Of a DNA stretch of 64,000 bases, positions 38,692 to 46,758 are shown one piece after another (position 1 is the stretch's first letter; every line of letters begins with the position of its first letter). Location: positions 37,369 to 101,368 of the forward strand of contig JAJBUG010000016.1 of assembly GCA_020860515.1 (NCBI GenBank). Direction: 5' to 3'. Made by a program: the position numbers and the translations under genes. Under the pieces are notes generated by a model, which saw nothing but the letters and a program-made list of their open reading frames with translations, was not told the DNA's origin and searched no databases. This DNA is from Bacteroidales bacterium. GTDB taxonomy: Bacteria; Bacteroidota; Bacteroidia; Bacteroidales; Muribaculaceae.

Positions 38692-39135
38692 TTAGTTATT
38701 GGCAGGGAATGTGCCCTTCACTTTGATACCCATGCTGCGGGCAGTGCCGGCAACCATGCGCATAGCCGATTCAACGGTGAAGCAGTTAAGGTCAGGCATT
38801 TTGTCTTCAGCAATAGTCTTCACCTGGTCCCAGGTAACCTCAGCCACCTTATTGCGGTTAGGCTGGGCCGAACCGCTCTTGATTTTGGTAGCCTCCTTGA
38901 GCTGAATAGCTACAGGGGGAGTTTTTACGACGAAGTCGAAGCTCTTGTCGGCGTAGTAGGTAATTACTACGGGCAGGATCTTACCGGCTTTGTCCTGGGT
39001 GCGGGCGTTGAATTGCTTGCAAAATTCCATGATGTTGATGCCCTTGCTACCAAGAGCGGGACCAACTGGAGGCGATGGGTTAGCAGCGCCACCCTTTATC
39101 TGCAATTTAATCTGGCCAGCAATTTCTTTTGCCAT
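38692..39135 (-). CDS. rplK: Ribosomal protein uL11
   Basis: 147 residues. Part of the GTPase-associated centre. Diagnostic sequence: [35 protein letters not shown], and near the end [12 protein letters not shown]. The proline-rich switch region (NPSPPVGPA) is complete. It is preceded by an 80-nt gap after nusG that can form a small C/G-rich stem, a possible L1 binding site but not demonstrated. Confidence 0.98.
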   Translation of the reverse strand: MAKEIAGQIKLQIKGGAANPSPPVGPALGSKGINIMEFCKQFNARTQDKAGKILPVVITYYADKSFDFVVKTPPVAIQLKEATKIKSGSAQPNRNKVAEVTWDQVKTIAEDKMPDLNCFTVESAMRMVAGTARSMGIKVKGTFPANN

Positions 39136-39215
39136 TTCTTTTAACTACTTAAGATTAATTATAACAAAACATTAATACAGGTCCTGACCGACTTGGGGGC
39201 GTAACCTCCCCAGGG

Positions 39216-39776
39216 TCATTCCCTCGTAACTTGCCAATTGTCAAGCTCAAGCAGAGTCTTGCGACCGAAGATTTTGACAGCAACCTTGAGCTTGCCCTTA
39301 TCGGGAGCAATCTCCTCAATCAGCCCGGAGAATCCGCTGAACGGACCCTCGTTGACCTTCACTGTCTCACCCACCATATAATCGCTCTCTACTACGCCTG
39401 CGTTTTCGGCATGCTCGTCGGCCGAGCCCATCATGCGCTTCACGTCGCTTTCAGAAAGCATCGTGGGCGCAGACCCTTTTTCGCGTCCGCGCAGAAAATC
39501 GATTACGTTGGTGGTGTTAGTCAGCTCATGTATCAGCTCGCCTGTGAGGTCAGCTTCAATAAACACGTACCCGGAATAGAGATTGCGCTCCTTGATCACT
39601 TTCTTTCCTCTGCGCACAGTCACAACCTTTTCAGTGGGAATCAACACCTGGAAGAGATGGTCGCCCAGACCTCCGTTCTTCATTGCTCCGTCGAGGAGCT
39701 CCTTCACCTTGGTCTCCTTGCCTGAAATGGCACGCAGCACGTACCATCCTCTGCGGTTTGCTTGTTTCTCTGCCAT
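39216..39776 (-). CDS. nusG: Transcription termination/antitermination factor NusG
   Basis: 186 residues. NGN domain (about 10-125: WYVLRAISGKETKVKELLDG, SGYVFIEADL) plus KOW domain (VGETVKVNEGPFSGFSGLIE). NusG binds RNA polymerase, couples transcription with translation and cooperates with Rho. The gap to secE upstream is 254 nt, much longer than usual for this pair; see the small ORF in that gap. Confidence 0.97.
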   Translation of the reverse strand: MAEKQANRRGWYVLRAISGKETKVKELLDGAMKNGGLGDHLFQVLIPTEKVVTVRRGKKVIKERNLYSGYVFIEADLTGELIHELTNTTNVIDFLRGREKGSAPTMLSESDVKRMMGSADEHAENAGVVESDYMVGETVKVNEGPFSGFSGLIEEIAPDKGKLKVAVKIFGRKTLLELDNWQVTRE

Positions 39777-39788
39777 GATGTTCTGATT

Positions 39789-39965
39789 CTACAATTGTAA
39801 GTTGGTTGTTTTTGTAACATTGCTCACAGCCTTGCCGGGGCTGCTGGTGGTTGGGGATGCTGGCGGCAAATTCGCCCAGGGGCGAAGGTGGAAGCATTTG
39901 AGCCGCTCAGCTTCCGCTATTGGTAGTTGCGTTAAGTGTCTTATATTCATTACAAAAAACCTCAT
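39789..39965 (-). CDS. Candidate 58-aa ORF in the long secE-nusG gap
   Basis: An open frame from ATG (39965-39963) to TAG (39791-39789), begins MRFFVMNIRHLTQLPIAEAE and ends 12 nt before nusG. The second half is Pro/Ser/Thr-rich with no recognisable domain. It is the only sizeable sense frame in a gap that is normally very short. It may be a leader peptide or chance; no ribosome site is compelling. Confidence 0.2.
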   Translation of the reverse strand: MRFFVMNIRHLTQLPIAEAERLKCFHLRPWANLPPASPTTSSPGKAVSNVTKTTNLQL

Positions 39966-40030
39966 CTCTGACGAAATGCGGTTTTCGGTAAATATAGATT
40001 CCTTATTTCATAAGCTTCTAACCTACGATA

Positions 40031-40225
40031 TTAGATATGGTAGAGAAGCTTCATCAAGGCTTCGGAAATTTGGTCCATCACCAGCACTATCAGTGCTATG
40101 ATTAGCGATGCGATCATTACGATGATGGCCGATTTCACGACCTGTGACTTGGTGGGCCAGGAGGTCTTGTAGCGCAACTCTGTGTACGAGTTCTCCAAGG
40201 CCGTTACTAATTTGAGTTTCTTCAT
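40031..40225 (-). CDS. secE: Preprotein translocase subunit SecE
   Basis: 64 residues from ATG 40225 (MKKLKLVTALENSYTELRYK). The frame could open at GTG 40243, but that codon lies within the 3' end of tRNA-Trp (40241-40313), so the internal ATG is the right start. One membrane helix (about 29-53: SAIIVMIASLIIALIVLVM) preceded by the conserved amphipathic region with RYKTSWPTKSQVVKS. SecE is the small essential clamp of the SecYEG channel. Confidence 0.93.
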   Translation of the reverse strand: MKKLKLVTALENSYTELRYKTSWPTKSQVVKSAIIVMIASLIIALIVLVMDQISEALMKLLYHI

Positions 40226-40240
40226 TTTTTTGTTTTTTAG

Positions 40241-40313
40241 CACGGGAAGTAAGGCTCGAACTCACGACCCTCGGTTTTGGAGACCGATGCTCTACCAACT
40301 GAGCTATTCCCGT
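40241..40313 (-). tRNA. tRNA-Trp (CCA)
   Basis: 73-nt cloverleaf on the minus strand: acceptor ACGGGAA pairs with TTCCCGT, discriminator G, D-arm GCTCAGTTGGTAGAGC, anticodon loop CTCCAAA giving anticodon CCA, T-loop GTTCGAG. CCA tail is not encoded. Position between tuf and secE is the Bacteroidota arrangement. Confidence 0.96.
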
Positions 40314-40319
40314 GTGTTT

Positions 40320-40348
40320 AAGGCGGCTTGCGGCTTGCAAGCCGCCTT
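40320..40348 (-). terminator. Hairpin between tuf and tRNA-Trp
   Basis: AAGGCGGCTT (40320-40329) pairs with AAGCCGCCTT (40339-40348) over a 9-nt loop. There is no real T-run on the minus strand after it, so it may be a processing or partial-termination structure between tuf and the downstream tRNA and secE. Confidence 0.5.
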
Positions 40349-40376
40349 ATTATGTGGTGTTAGTGTTGACTGTGGA

Positions 40377-41561
40377 TTAGTCGAGGATCTCGGTGATCTG
40401 ACCTGAACCAACGGTGCGGCCACCTTCGCGGATAGCGAAACGCAGACCAGCGTCGCAAGCTACGGGAGTGATGAGGTCAACAAAGATCTCTACGTTATCG
40501 CCAGGCATTACCATTTCTACGCCCTCGGGGAGAGTAATCTCGCCAGTCACGTCAAGTGTGCGGATGTAGAACTGTGGACGATAGTGGTTGTGGAACGGAG
40601 TGTGACGGCCGCCCTCTTCCTTCTTCAGGATGTAAACCGAAGCCTTGAACTTGCTGTGGGGCTTAACTACGCCGGGATGGCAGATAACCATACCACGCTT
40701 AACATCCTTCTTGTCGATACCGCGGAGCAGAAGACCTACGTTGTCGCCAGCTTCACCCTCATCGAGGATCTTGCGGAACATCTCAACGCCAGTAACGGTT
40801 GATTTCATAGAAGCGCCGAGGCCCATGATTTGTACTTCGTCGCCTACCTTTACTACACCAGCCTCGATACGGCCAGTAGCTACGGTGCCACGACCAGTGA
40901 TGGTGAACACGTCCTCAACAGGCATCAGGAAGGGCTTGTCGATTGCGCGGGGAGGCAGAGGAATCCAGCTGTCAACAGCGTCCATGAGTTCCATTACCTT
41001 CTCTTCCCACTGGGGCTCGCCATTGAGAGCGCCAAGAGCTGAACCACGGATAACGGGAGTGTTGTCGCCGTCGTAGCCGTACTGGTTGAGCAGGTCGCGC
41101 ATATCCATTTCGGTGAATTCGATCATCTCCTCGTCGTCGACCACGTCGCACTTGTTGAGGAAAACAACGATGCTGGGCACGTTCACCTGGCGGGCAAGCA
41201 GGATGTGCTCGCGAGTCTGGGGCATCGGGCCGTCGGTGGCAGCTACTACGATGATAGCGCCGTCCATCTGAGCTGCACCAGTTACCATGTTCTTCACATA
41301 GTCAGCGTGGCCGGGGCAGTCAACGTGGGCATAGTGGCGGTTCTTGGTCTCGTACTCAACGTGAGCGGTGTTGATAGTGATACCGCGCTCCTTCTCTTCG
41401 GGTGCGTTGTCGATCTGGTCGAACGACTTAACCTCTGAGAGGCCCTGCTTAGCAAGCACCATAGTGATTGCAGCGGTGAGGGTGGTTTTACCGTGGTCTA
41501 CGTGGCCGATGGTACCGATGTTAACATGCGGCTTCGTTCTTTCGAATTTCTCTTTTGCCAT
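40377..41561 (-). CDS. tuf: Elongation factor Tu
   Basis: 394 residues. GTPase that delivers aminoacyl-tRNA to the ribosome. G1 GHVDHGKT (18-25), switch/G2 region [10 protein letters not shown]3 DCPGHADY, G4 NKCD, all intact; domains 2 and 3 follow with [13 protein letters not shown] and the [13 protein letters not shown] segment. It is cotranscribed with four tRNAs upstream and tRNA-Trp-secE downstream. Confidence 0.99.
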   Translation of the reverse strand: MAKEKFERTKPHVNIGTIGHVDHGKTTLTAAITMVLAKQGLSEVKSFDQIDNAPEEKERGITINTAHVEYETKNRHYAHVDCPGHADYVKNMVTGAAQMDGAIIVVAATDGPMPQTREHILLARQVNVPSIVVFLNKCDVVDDEEMIEFTEMDMRDLLNQYGYDGDNTPVIRGSALGALNGEPQWEEKVMELMDAVDSWIPLPPRAIDKPFLMPVEDVFTITGRGTVATGRIEAGVVKVGDEVQIMGLGASMKSTVTGVEMFRKILDEGEAGDNVGLLLRGIDKKDVKRGMVICHPGVVKPHSKFKASVYILKKEEGGRHTPFHNHYRPQFYIRTLDVTGEITLPEGVEMVMPGDNVEIFVDLITPVACDAGLRFAIREGGRTVGSGQITEILD

Positions 41562-41659
41562 AAGATGGTATATTGTAAATGTTAATGATTGTCATTAGTA
41601 TCGGTGTCACTAAAATCCCACGGCAACGCTCGCGCTGTCGAGGGCTTGTGATTCACTTG

Positions 41660-41731
<72 letters not shown>

Positions 41732-41746
41732 ATTGGCATAAAAAAG

Positions 41747-41819
41747 AGCGGAAGACGAGGCTCAAACTCGCGACCCTCAGCTTGGAAGGCTGATGCTCTA
41801 TCAACTGAGCTACTTCCGC
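41747..41819 (-). tRNA. tRNA-Gly (TCC)
   Basis: 73 nt: acceptor GCGGAAG with CTTCCGC, discriminator T, D-arm GCTCAGTTGATAGAGC, anticodon loop CTTCCAA (anticodon TCC), T-loop GTTTGAG. All stems pair well. Confidence 0.96.
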
Positions 41820-41828
41820 AATCATTTG

Positions 41829-41911
41829 TGGGCGCGGATGGATTCGAACCACCGAAGGTGTCAACCAGCAGATTTACAGTCTGCCCCATTTGGCCACTCT
41901 GGAACACGCCC
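41829..41911 (-). tRNA. tRNA-Tyr (GTA)
   Basis: 83 nt with a long variable arm, as expected for bacterial tRNA-Tyr. Acceptor GGGCGTG pairs with CGCGCCC (one G-T), discriminator A, anticodon loop CTGTAAA (anticodon GTA), T-loop GTTCGAA. Confidence 0.96.
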
Positions 41912-41945
41912 ATTTTCATTTGTCGATTTAGCTTTCAATGTCCTG

Positions 41946-42019
41946 AGCCTCTTGTCGGATTCGAACCAACGACCCCGAGATTACAAATCACGTGCTCTGG
42001 CCAACTGAGCTAAAGAGGC
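41946..42019 (-). tRNA. tRNA-Thr (TGT)
   Basis: 74 nt: acceptor GCCTCTT with AAGAGGC, discriminator T, D-arm GCTCAGTTGGCCAGAGC, anticodon loop TTTGTAA (anticodon TGT), T-loop GTTCGAA. One T-T mismatch in the anticodon stem. It is the first gene of the macro-operon. Confidence 0.94.
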
Positions 42020-42069
42020 ATTTCAATTTTCTCATGCGTTGCGGTCAGTTACCCTCCCGATTGCGATTG

Positions 42070-42101
42070 CAAAGTTACGACCTTTTTTTGAATCCACCAA
42101 A
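42070..42101 (-). promoter_or_regulatory. Promoter of the tRNA-tuf-secE-nusG-rpl-rpo macro-operon
   Basis: On the minus strand TTTG (42101-42098), 20-bp spacer, TAACTTTG (42077-42070), an exact Bacteroidota promoter about 50 nt before tRNA-Thr(TGT). No further promoter of this quality was noticed inside the operon. Confidence 0.75.
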
Positions 42102-42186
42102 TAATTTTCCAAGAATTTTTGATTTATTTTCAAATTTTATCGTCAATCCTTTAATAATCAATTGATTGCCAAAATGCTAAAATCTC

Positions 42187-43476
42187 TTATTTCTCAGTTT
42201 TGTCCTCTTTTTCATCCTTATCCAGCACACGCACCTCGATCAATTCGAGCCTTGTGGCGCTCTTGCGCACGATTTTCAACTCAAGATTGCCCAGCAGGAT
42301 AGTCTCCCCTTCGTCGGGGATTGAGCCCGTAGTGGAAAGGATATAGCCCGCCAAGGTCTGATATTCGTCATCCTCCGGAATGTCGAGATCAAACTTCTCG
42401 TTGATTTCTGAGATTTCAGCTCGGCCCGACAATTCGTAAAGCCCCGGCCCCTTTTCCTTCATTACAAGCTTGGTCTTGTCATGCTCATCCTGGATATCGC
42501 CAAATATCTCCTCTACCAGATCCTCAAGGGTAGCCAGTCCGGCCACTCCCCCGAATTCATCCACAACCACAGCCATCGAGCGTTTCTCCTGCAGCAGGCG
42601 CCGCATCATGCGATTAGCCAGCAAAGTCTCCGGTGCGTAAAGCACTTCCTTGATATGCAGATGCCAATCGTTTTTTGGATTGAACAGCTCGCTCACATGG
42701 ATGTAGCCTACGATGTTGTCAATGTCGTTTTCATAAACCAAGATTTTGCTGCGGCCCGTCTTTGTGAACAATTCCGACAGCTCTTCAGTAGTGGTGTCAT
42801 TCAAGTCTACCGCCACTATTTCATTGCGCGGCGTCATGCAGTCGCGCAGGTGAGTAGTGGAAAAGTCGAGGGCATTTTGGAAAATCTTCACCTCATTGTC
42901 AACCTCCTCTTTTTTCTCCTCCATTGTATCGATGGTTTCCTCCAGGTAGTCATTGAGGTCGCCAATCGACAGCACTCCCATCCGCGCCTGCTGGCCCTTG
43001 GCTCCCACCAGGCGCATCAGTGTCTTTGACAGCCATGTGGTGAACCATGACAAAGGATACAATATTATATAAAAGAAATAAATCGGCAGGGCAAAGACCT
43101 TAAGCGAGTAATTGGGATTGATTCGGAATACCGTCTTCGGCAGGAACTCGCCCACCAGCAGGATTACGCCTGTGGATATAAGCGTCTGAATCAGCAGCAC
43201 CAGAGCCTCGCTATTGGTGAAGCTCTCTATCCAAGGCTCCAGCAGAGCGGCAGCGCCCATACCATAGATTACGAGCACCACATTGTTGCCAACAAGGATG
43301 GTGCTTATGAAAAATTCCGAGTTGCCGTAGAATCGGTTGATAATCTTGCCTATTACTCCGCCTCGCTTCACATCAATCTCCACTCGCACACGGTCGCCAG
43401 TGACAAAGGCAATCTCCGTGCCCGAGAAGAGGGCGCTAAGAAGCAAAGATGCAAGAGCGATTATAAGCCAAGTCAT
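42187..43476 (-). CDS. Hemolysin-C/CNNM-family membrane protein, GldE-like
   Basis: 429 residues. N-terminal DUF21 domain with about four membrane helices (1-190: LLLSALFSGTEIAFVTGDRV), a CBS-pair region (about 215-335: DCMTPRNEIVAVDL, KNDWHLHIKEVLYAPE, MAVVVDEFGGVAGLATLEDL) and a C-terminal CorC_HlyC domain. Bacteroidota members of this group are often labelled gliding-motility protein GldE, but in gut Bacteroidales that role is doubtful; magnesium or other ion transport is as likely. It lies downstream of lptC on the same strand, with 278 nt of repeats between. Confidence 0.88.
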   Translation of the reverse strand: MTWLIIALASLLLSALFSGTEIAFVTGDRVRVEIDVKRGGVIGKIINRFYGNSEFFISTILVGNNVVLVIYGMGAAALLEPWIESFTNSEALVLLIQTLISTGVILLVGEFLPKTVFRINPNYSLKVFALPIYFFYIILYPLSWFTTWLSKTLMRLVGAKGQQARMGVLSIGDLNDYLEETIDTMEEKKEEVDNEVKIFQNALDFSTTHLRDCMTPRNEIVAVDLNDTTTEELSELFTKTGRSKILVYENDIDNIVGYIHVSELFNPKNDWHLHIKEVLYAPETLLANRMMRRLLQEKRSMAVVVDEFGGVAGLATLEDLVEEIFGDIQDEHDKTKLVMKEKGPGLYELSGRAEISEINEKFDLDIPEDDEYQTLAGYILSTTGSIPDEGETILLGNLELKIVRKSATRLELIEVRVLDKDEKEDKTEK

Positions 43477-43483
43477 ATAAATT

Positions 43484-43589
43484 ATAAATTACAAATTACA
43501 AATTACAAATTACAAATTACGAGTTACAAGTTACAAGTTACAAATTACAAATTACAAATTACAAATTACAAGTTACAAATTACAAGTTA
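43484..43589. repeat. ATTACAA heptamer tract
   Basis: More than a dozen tandem variants of AAATTAC/AAGTTAC, period 7, directly upstream of the CNNM gene start. Same motif as in the 79-bp repeats at 14557-14790. No coding potential. Confidence 0.85.
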
Positions 43590-43626
43590 AGTATAGGACG
43601 GAATTAAATTTAAACTATTCTTATTC

Positions 43627-43784
43627 TTGAATCCCGTAGGGATTCTTTCAATTAGCCTATTGGCATTTCCCCTTCTCCCCAACCCCGTAGGGGTTGTTAA
43701 GTTATTGAGAAACAACCCCCCTACGGGGTTGGATTGGGAAATCCTTAATCCAGGCTATTTGAAACAACCCCTACGGGGTTGGCG
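43627..43784. repeat. Four palindromic CCCCGTAGGGG-type repeats
   Basis: Copies near 43630, 43682 and 43710-43732 and 43767-43783, all built on AACCCCGTAGGGGTT or a close variant, in both orientations. They create spurious frames rich in NPVG. The last copy overlaps the 3' end of lptC and encodes its final residues. Such palindromic repeats are dispersed in many Bacteroidota genomes. Confidence 0.85.
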
Positions 43785-44456
43785 TCGGCCAGGCTTGGCA
43801 GCGGCAGTGCTGTCGCTGTCAGCCGGTTCCTTCTGGGTTAGCTCATCGTTGCGCTTGGCGGGGAAGATGCCCGTGGGGCGCTGCACGGTGTAAGCGGTCA
43901 TGGCCTCATTGCTGGTAAAGCCGTAGCCCTCGATAATGCGGTCGCTGCGCACGATGTGGATAAACGAATCGCTGTACACCTCGCGCTTGGCTTGGTTCCA
44001 GAACACTTGCTGGGTAAGGAAGCTGTCGCGCTGCGGATTTATCATAATCACATTTCCATCCAGACGCCACAGGCGCTTCTGGCTGAAATATATGGCAGAG
44101 TCACATATCATATTGGCCGTGACATTGAGATGACGGTCGTACTGCTCAAGTTCCAATCCTTCGGGGAACTTCCAGTTGGGATCCTTGGCATCCTCATACA
44201 TCTTCCAAATCGGAGCCTGAATATAATATTTGGTATAGCCGGAGTCGGAGATAAAGGTATTAACATCCACAGTGGTCATTGTGGGGGTGTTGTCGCCGTC
44301 GATGATATTGGGCACATAGCTATGCTCGTCCTCACCGCAACTGGTAACAACAGTGGCACCTGCCACGCAAGCGGCCACCACCATGGGTAATATCCTCAAT
44401 CTTCCACTCAATCCTAAATCCTTAAACTTTAATAGATTTTTGCCTTGCGGAACCAC
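43755..44456 (-). CDS. lptC: LPS export periplasmic protein LptC, lipoprotein form
   Basis: Up to 233 residues. A hydrophobic signal with lipobox-like VVTSC is followed by the LptC fold (ISDSGYTKYYIQAPIWKMYE, WKFPEGLELEQYD, ANMICDSAIYFSQKRLWRL, FWNQAKREVYSD). LptC bridges LptB2FG and LptA in lipopolysaccharide transport. The longest frame starts within the upstream gene (28-nt overlap) and its first 24 residues include repeat-derived sequence; a start at 44384 (MVVAACVAGATVVTSC) or the TTG a few codons earlier is likely. The last residues (RRQPRRGCFK) are encoded by an intruding palindromic repeat. It lies between an outer membrane gene and the CNNM gene. Confidence 0.85.
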   Translation of the reverse strand: MVPQGKNLLKFKDLGLSGRLRILPMVVAACVAGATVVTSCGEDEHSYVPNIIDGDNTPTMTTVDVNTFISDSGYTKYYIQAPIWKMYEDAKDPNWKFPEGLELEQYDRHLNVTANMICDSAIYFSQKRLWRLDGNVIMINPQRDSFLTQQVFWNQAKREVYSDSFIHIVRSDRIIEGYGFTSNEAMTAYTVQRPTGIFPAKRNDELTQKEPADSDSTAAAKPGRRQPRRGCFK

Positions 44457-45673
44457 ATCTCGTTGAAGTTCACGCCCAGCGTGATGTTGAAATACTGCTC
44501 CTTCACCAAGGGGTCAGGATGAGCCTGGCGATGCTTGTATTCAAATCCAAGGTTAATCATAGTCTTGAACTGTGGCACTGGCAAGCCAATACCAGCAGTA
44601 ATGCCAAATTCGCGCACGTTGTTGCCGCGCACCATCAGATAGTCGTGGTTGTAGTATGCGCCTAACCTATAATTAGCGCGCTGCCAGTAACCTCCACGCG
44701 GTTGAGGAGTGTACTGCAGACCGGCAGCTATCTTGTATCGATTGGCAAACTCGGTGTTCTCGAAATCTTCAAGCTTTGCATATTTGGCGTCCTTCCAAGG
44801 TTGATACAGAAAATCCACCTCGGCCAGCAGGCGGTTGCGCCATGTGTAAGAGATTCCGCCGCCCCAGGTTGCAGGCGTAGAATATTTTCCAGCCAACTTG
44901 GTGTAGCCCGTGGTGTCAACCTCAGCTGTGGTGGACGAAGATGTGTCGTAGTGGATGCCATAGGTTTCGCCATGCAGGCTCTTGCCAGGCGAGAACGTCA
45001 AGCCAAGCGTAACTTTGCTCTCTGGCCCTACCGGAAGGTCATACTGCACGCCAATGTCCACGCGCCAGTCGCGCACCTTCATATACCGCTCGAAAAGCGA
45101 GGTGGAGCCGCTGCTGGTGTAGGCATACACATCGTTTACGATGGTGCCAAACACATAATACACGTTAGCGCCGACATAAGCATTCTTAAACGGTGAAGCT
45201 CCCACACCCACGTAAGCTTCGTTGATATCGCCATTGCCCACGCGAGCCGATGTGCCATTGCTGATTGAGTCAGCGAAAGAATATCCGGTGCTTGAGAATG
45301 GGAGCAAGCCAAAGCTTGCGCCTATACGCTTGGTGATTGGAAAGGCCATGGTGATGTAGTCGAGGCCAGCAGTGAAATTGTTCTCCTTTAGGCCGTTCTC
45401 CTGAAACCATCCACACTTGAAGTCCACACCCATGTCGAATAGGAATGTGAGCGAGTCGATAGCTGCATACGAAGCCGGATTCATCACATTGATTTGTCGG
45501 CCCGAGTTCATGGCATAGCCAACACCACCCATGGCTCGTTGCGACGAGGTAGCGTTGTCATTGAGAAGTCCGTAGCCATATTTGCTATAAGGCGAAAGCG
45601 TGGAGTTCTGTGCCCAAGCGCCTGCGAAGGCTGCCAAGCAAAGGAGCAAAGCGAAAAGTCTATTTCGTTTCAT
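44429..45673 (-). CDS. Outer membrane porin-like protein between coaX and lptC
   Basis: 414 residues from ATG 45673 (MKRNRLFALLLCLAAFAGAW, signal peptide). The mature part starts QNSTLSPYSKYGYGLLND and has many alternating beta-strands ending in an aromatic C-terminus, so an outer membrane barrel, perhaps FadL-like. The start overlaps the end of coaX by 14 nt, so translation is coupled. Bacteroidota commonly keep coaX, this protein and lptC together; the substrate is unknown. Confidence 0.82.
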   Translation of the reverse strand: MKRNRLFALLLCLAAFAGAWAQNSTLSPYSKYGYGLLNDNATSSQRAMGGVGYAMNSGRQINVMNPASYAAIDSLTFLFDMGVDFKCGWFQENGLKENNFTAGLDYITMAFPITKRIGASFGLLPFSSTGYSFADSISNGTSARVGNGDINEAYVGVGASPFKNAYVGANVYYVFGTIVNDVYAYTSSGSTSLFERYMKVRDWRVDIGVQYDLPVGPESKVTLGLTFSPGKSLHGETYGIHYDTSSSTTAEVDTTGYTKLAGKYSTPATWGGGISYTWRNRLLAEVDFLYQPWKDAKYAKLEDFENTEFANRYKIAAGLQYTPQPRGGYWQRANYRLGAYYNHDYLMVRGNNVREFGITAGIGLPVPQFKTMINLGFEYKHRQAHPDPLVKEQYFNITLGVNFNEMWFRKAKIY

Positions 45674-46394
45674 TATATTCAATTATGGTTTTTAGACCCC
45701 GCAGCACGAGGTCGGCATCAGCAGTTACGGGGAAAGGCAAGTGTTGGCACAAGCATCGCGAGCGACCACCGGTGAGCACCACATAGGTGCCTCGCGGCGA
45801 CTGGGCGTGATAGTAGATGATCTCGGCCACCACGCCGTAGAAGGCTCCTGCCTGCATGGCTCCCACCGTAGAGGTGCCCCACAGCGGAGCATCGGGGTCA
45901 GTAATCACCTCAGGCAGCTGGGCGGTGTAAGCGTGGAGGGCGCGCAAGCGCACTCCAATGCCGGGGGCTATATTGCCCCCAAGGAAACACCCATTGGCAT
46001 CCACGCGGTCGTAGGTCACAGCTGTGCCGCAATCCACCACCAGCAATTCGCAGCCAGGGCGCAAGTCCATTGCTCCAACCATGGCGGCTATGCGGTCGGT
46101 GCCGAGCGTAGCGCCAGTGGTGTAATGGCTGAGGTCGAGCGGCAGCGGGGTGTCTGGCCCCACTATGACAGTGCGGTGCGAAAAGGATACAGCCACCTGG
46201 CCCAGACCATATACGTCGGGGGCCACGGCGCACATAGCCACGCCGTCGAGCTCGCCATCGGCCTTAGCGCAGAGGCTCTCGATGTCACGCTCGGTGAGAG
46301 CGCCCCACATTGATGGGCCGCGCATCACTCCGTCGATCCACAGGGCAGCCTTGGCCGAGCTATTGCCTATGTCAAGTGTCAAATACTTTGCCAT
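45660..46394 (-). CDS. coaX: Type III pantothenate kinase
   Basis: 244 residues. Phosphorylates pantothenate, the first step of coenzyme A synthesis; complements panB in the same window. ASKHA-fold marks are DIGNSSAKAALW (7-18), LGTDRIAAMVGA, VVDCGTAVTYD and GGNIAPGIGVRLRALH. Its stop lies within the start of the next gene. A promoter cassette (46660-46690) lies about 265 nt upstream. Confidence 0.94.
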   Translation of the reverse strand: MAKYLTLDIGNSSAKAALWIDGVMRGPSMWGALTERDIESLCAKADGELDGVAMCAVAPDVYGLGQVAVSFSHRTVIVGPDTPLPLDLSHYTTGATLGTDRIAAMVGAMDLRPGCELLVVDCGTAVTYDRVDANGCFLGGNIAPGIGVRLRALHAYTAQLPEVITDPDAPLWGTSTVGAMQAGAFYGVVAEIIYYHAQSPRGTYVVLTGGRSRCLCQHLPFPVTADADLVLRGLKTIIEYNETK

Positions 46395-46536
46395 TTCTGC
46401 TGCAAAATTAATAAAAACGCAAATATCAACCTCAAAAAAACGTCAATATTTAACTATTATTATTGAATCTCACCATTTTCACCCCCTTTTCACCCCATTC
46501 GTCCCCAAAATCCGCCCCCTCTCATACCCAGTCCCA

Positions 46537-46601
46537 ATCTTCATCATCTTATCCTCCACGACGCGCACCATAGCCGCATGGGTTTCGTGGAAAACCGAAA
46601 C
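46537..46601 (+). pseudogene. Inverted remnant of a DUF1703 gene 3' end
   Basis: On the plus strand these bases encode IFIILSSTTRTIAAW, matching the C-terminus IGIVFSSTTRTISTW of the gene at 46759-48369, and similarity runs a few bases past that gene's stop codon. It therefore is a diverged inverted copy (roughly three quarters identical by eye) of 46756-46821, the two facing each other about 155 nt apart. Confidence 0.65.
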
Positions 46602-46645
46602 AAGGGCAAATACAATATTATAATTTAATATTAATCTGAATGAAA

Positions 46646-46710
46646 GGTTAAAGTTTCTGCAAAGTTACTAATTTCTAATGGAATAACAAATCTGAGAATG
46701 CTAAAAGCGA
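46646..46710 (-). repeat. Promoter cassette copy A
   Basis: About 65 bp nearly identical to 51236-51305; the part from the -7 box on also matches 63048-63103. Contains on the minus strand TTTG (46690-46687), 19-bp spacer, TAACTTTG (46667-46660). It points toward coaX but is 265 nt away from its ATG, with the inverted DUF1703 remnant in between. Confidence 0.75.
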
Positions 46711-46758
46711 AAAATATGGTCGTATCCATGAGAATCCACTTGGGTATTGTCTAAGGTT

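Noticed and set aside
40226..40243. Longer SecE start at GTG 40243
   Set aside because: The codon lies in the mature tRNA-Trp; the ATG at 40225 gives a normal SecE.
43627..43893. Rightward ORF of about 88 codons starting MNPVGILSIS
   Set aside because: It is created by the CCCCGTAGGGG repeats and by antisense lptC sequence; low-complexity and no domain.
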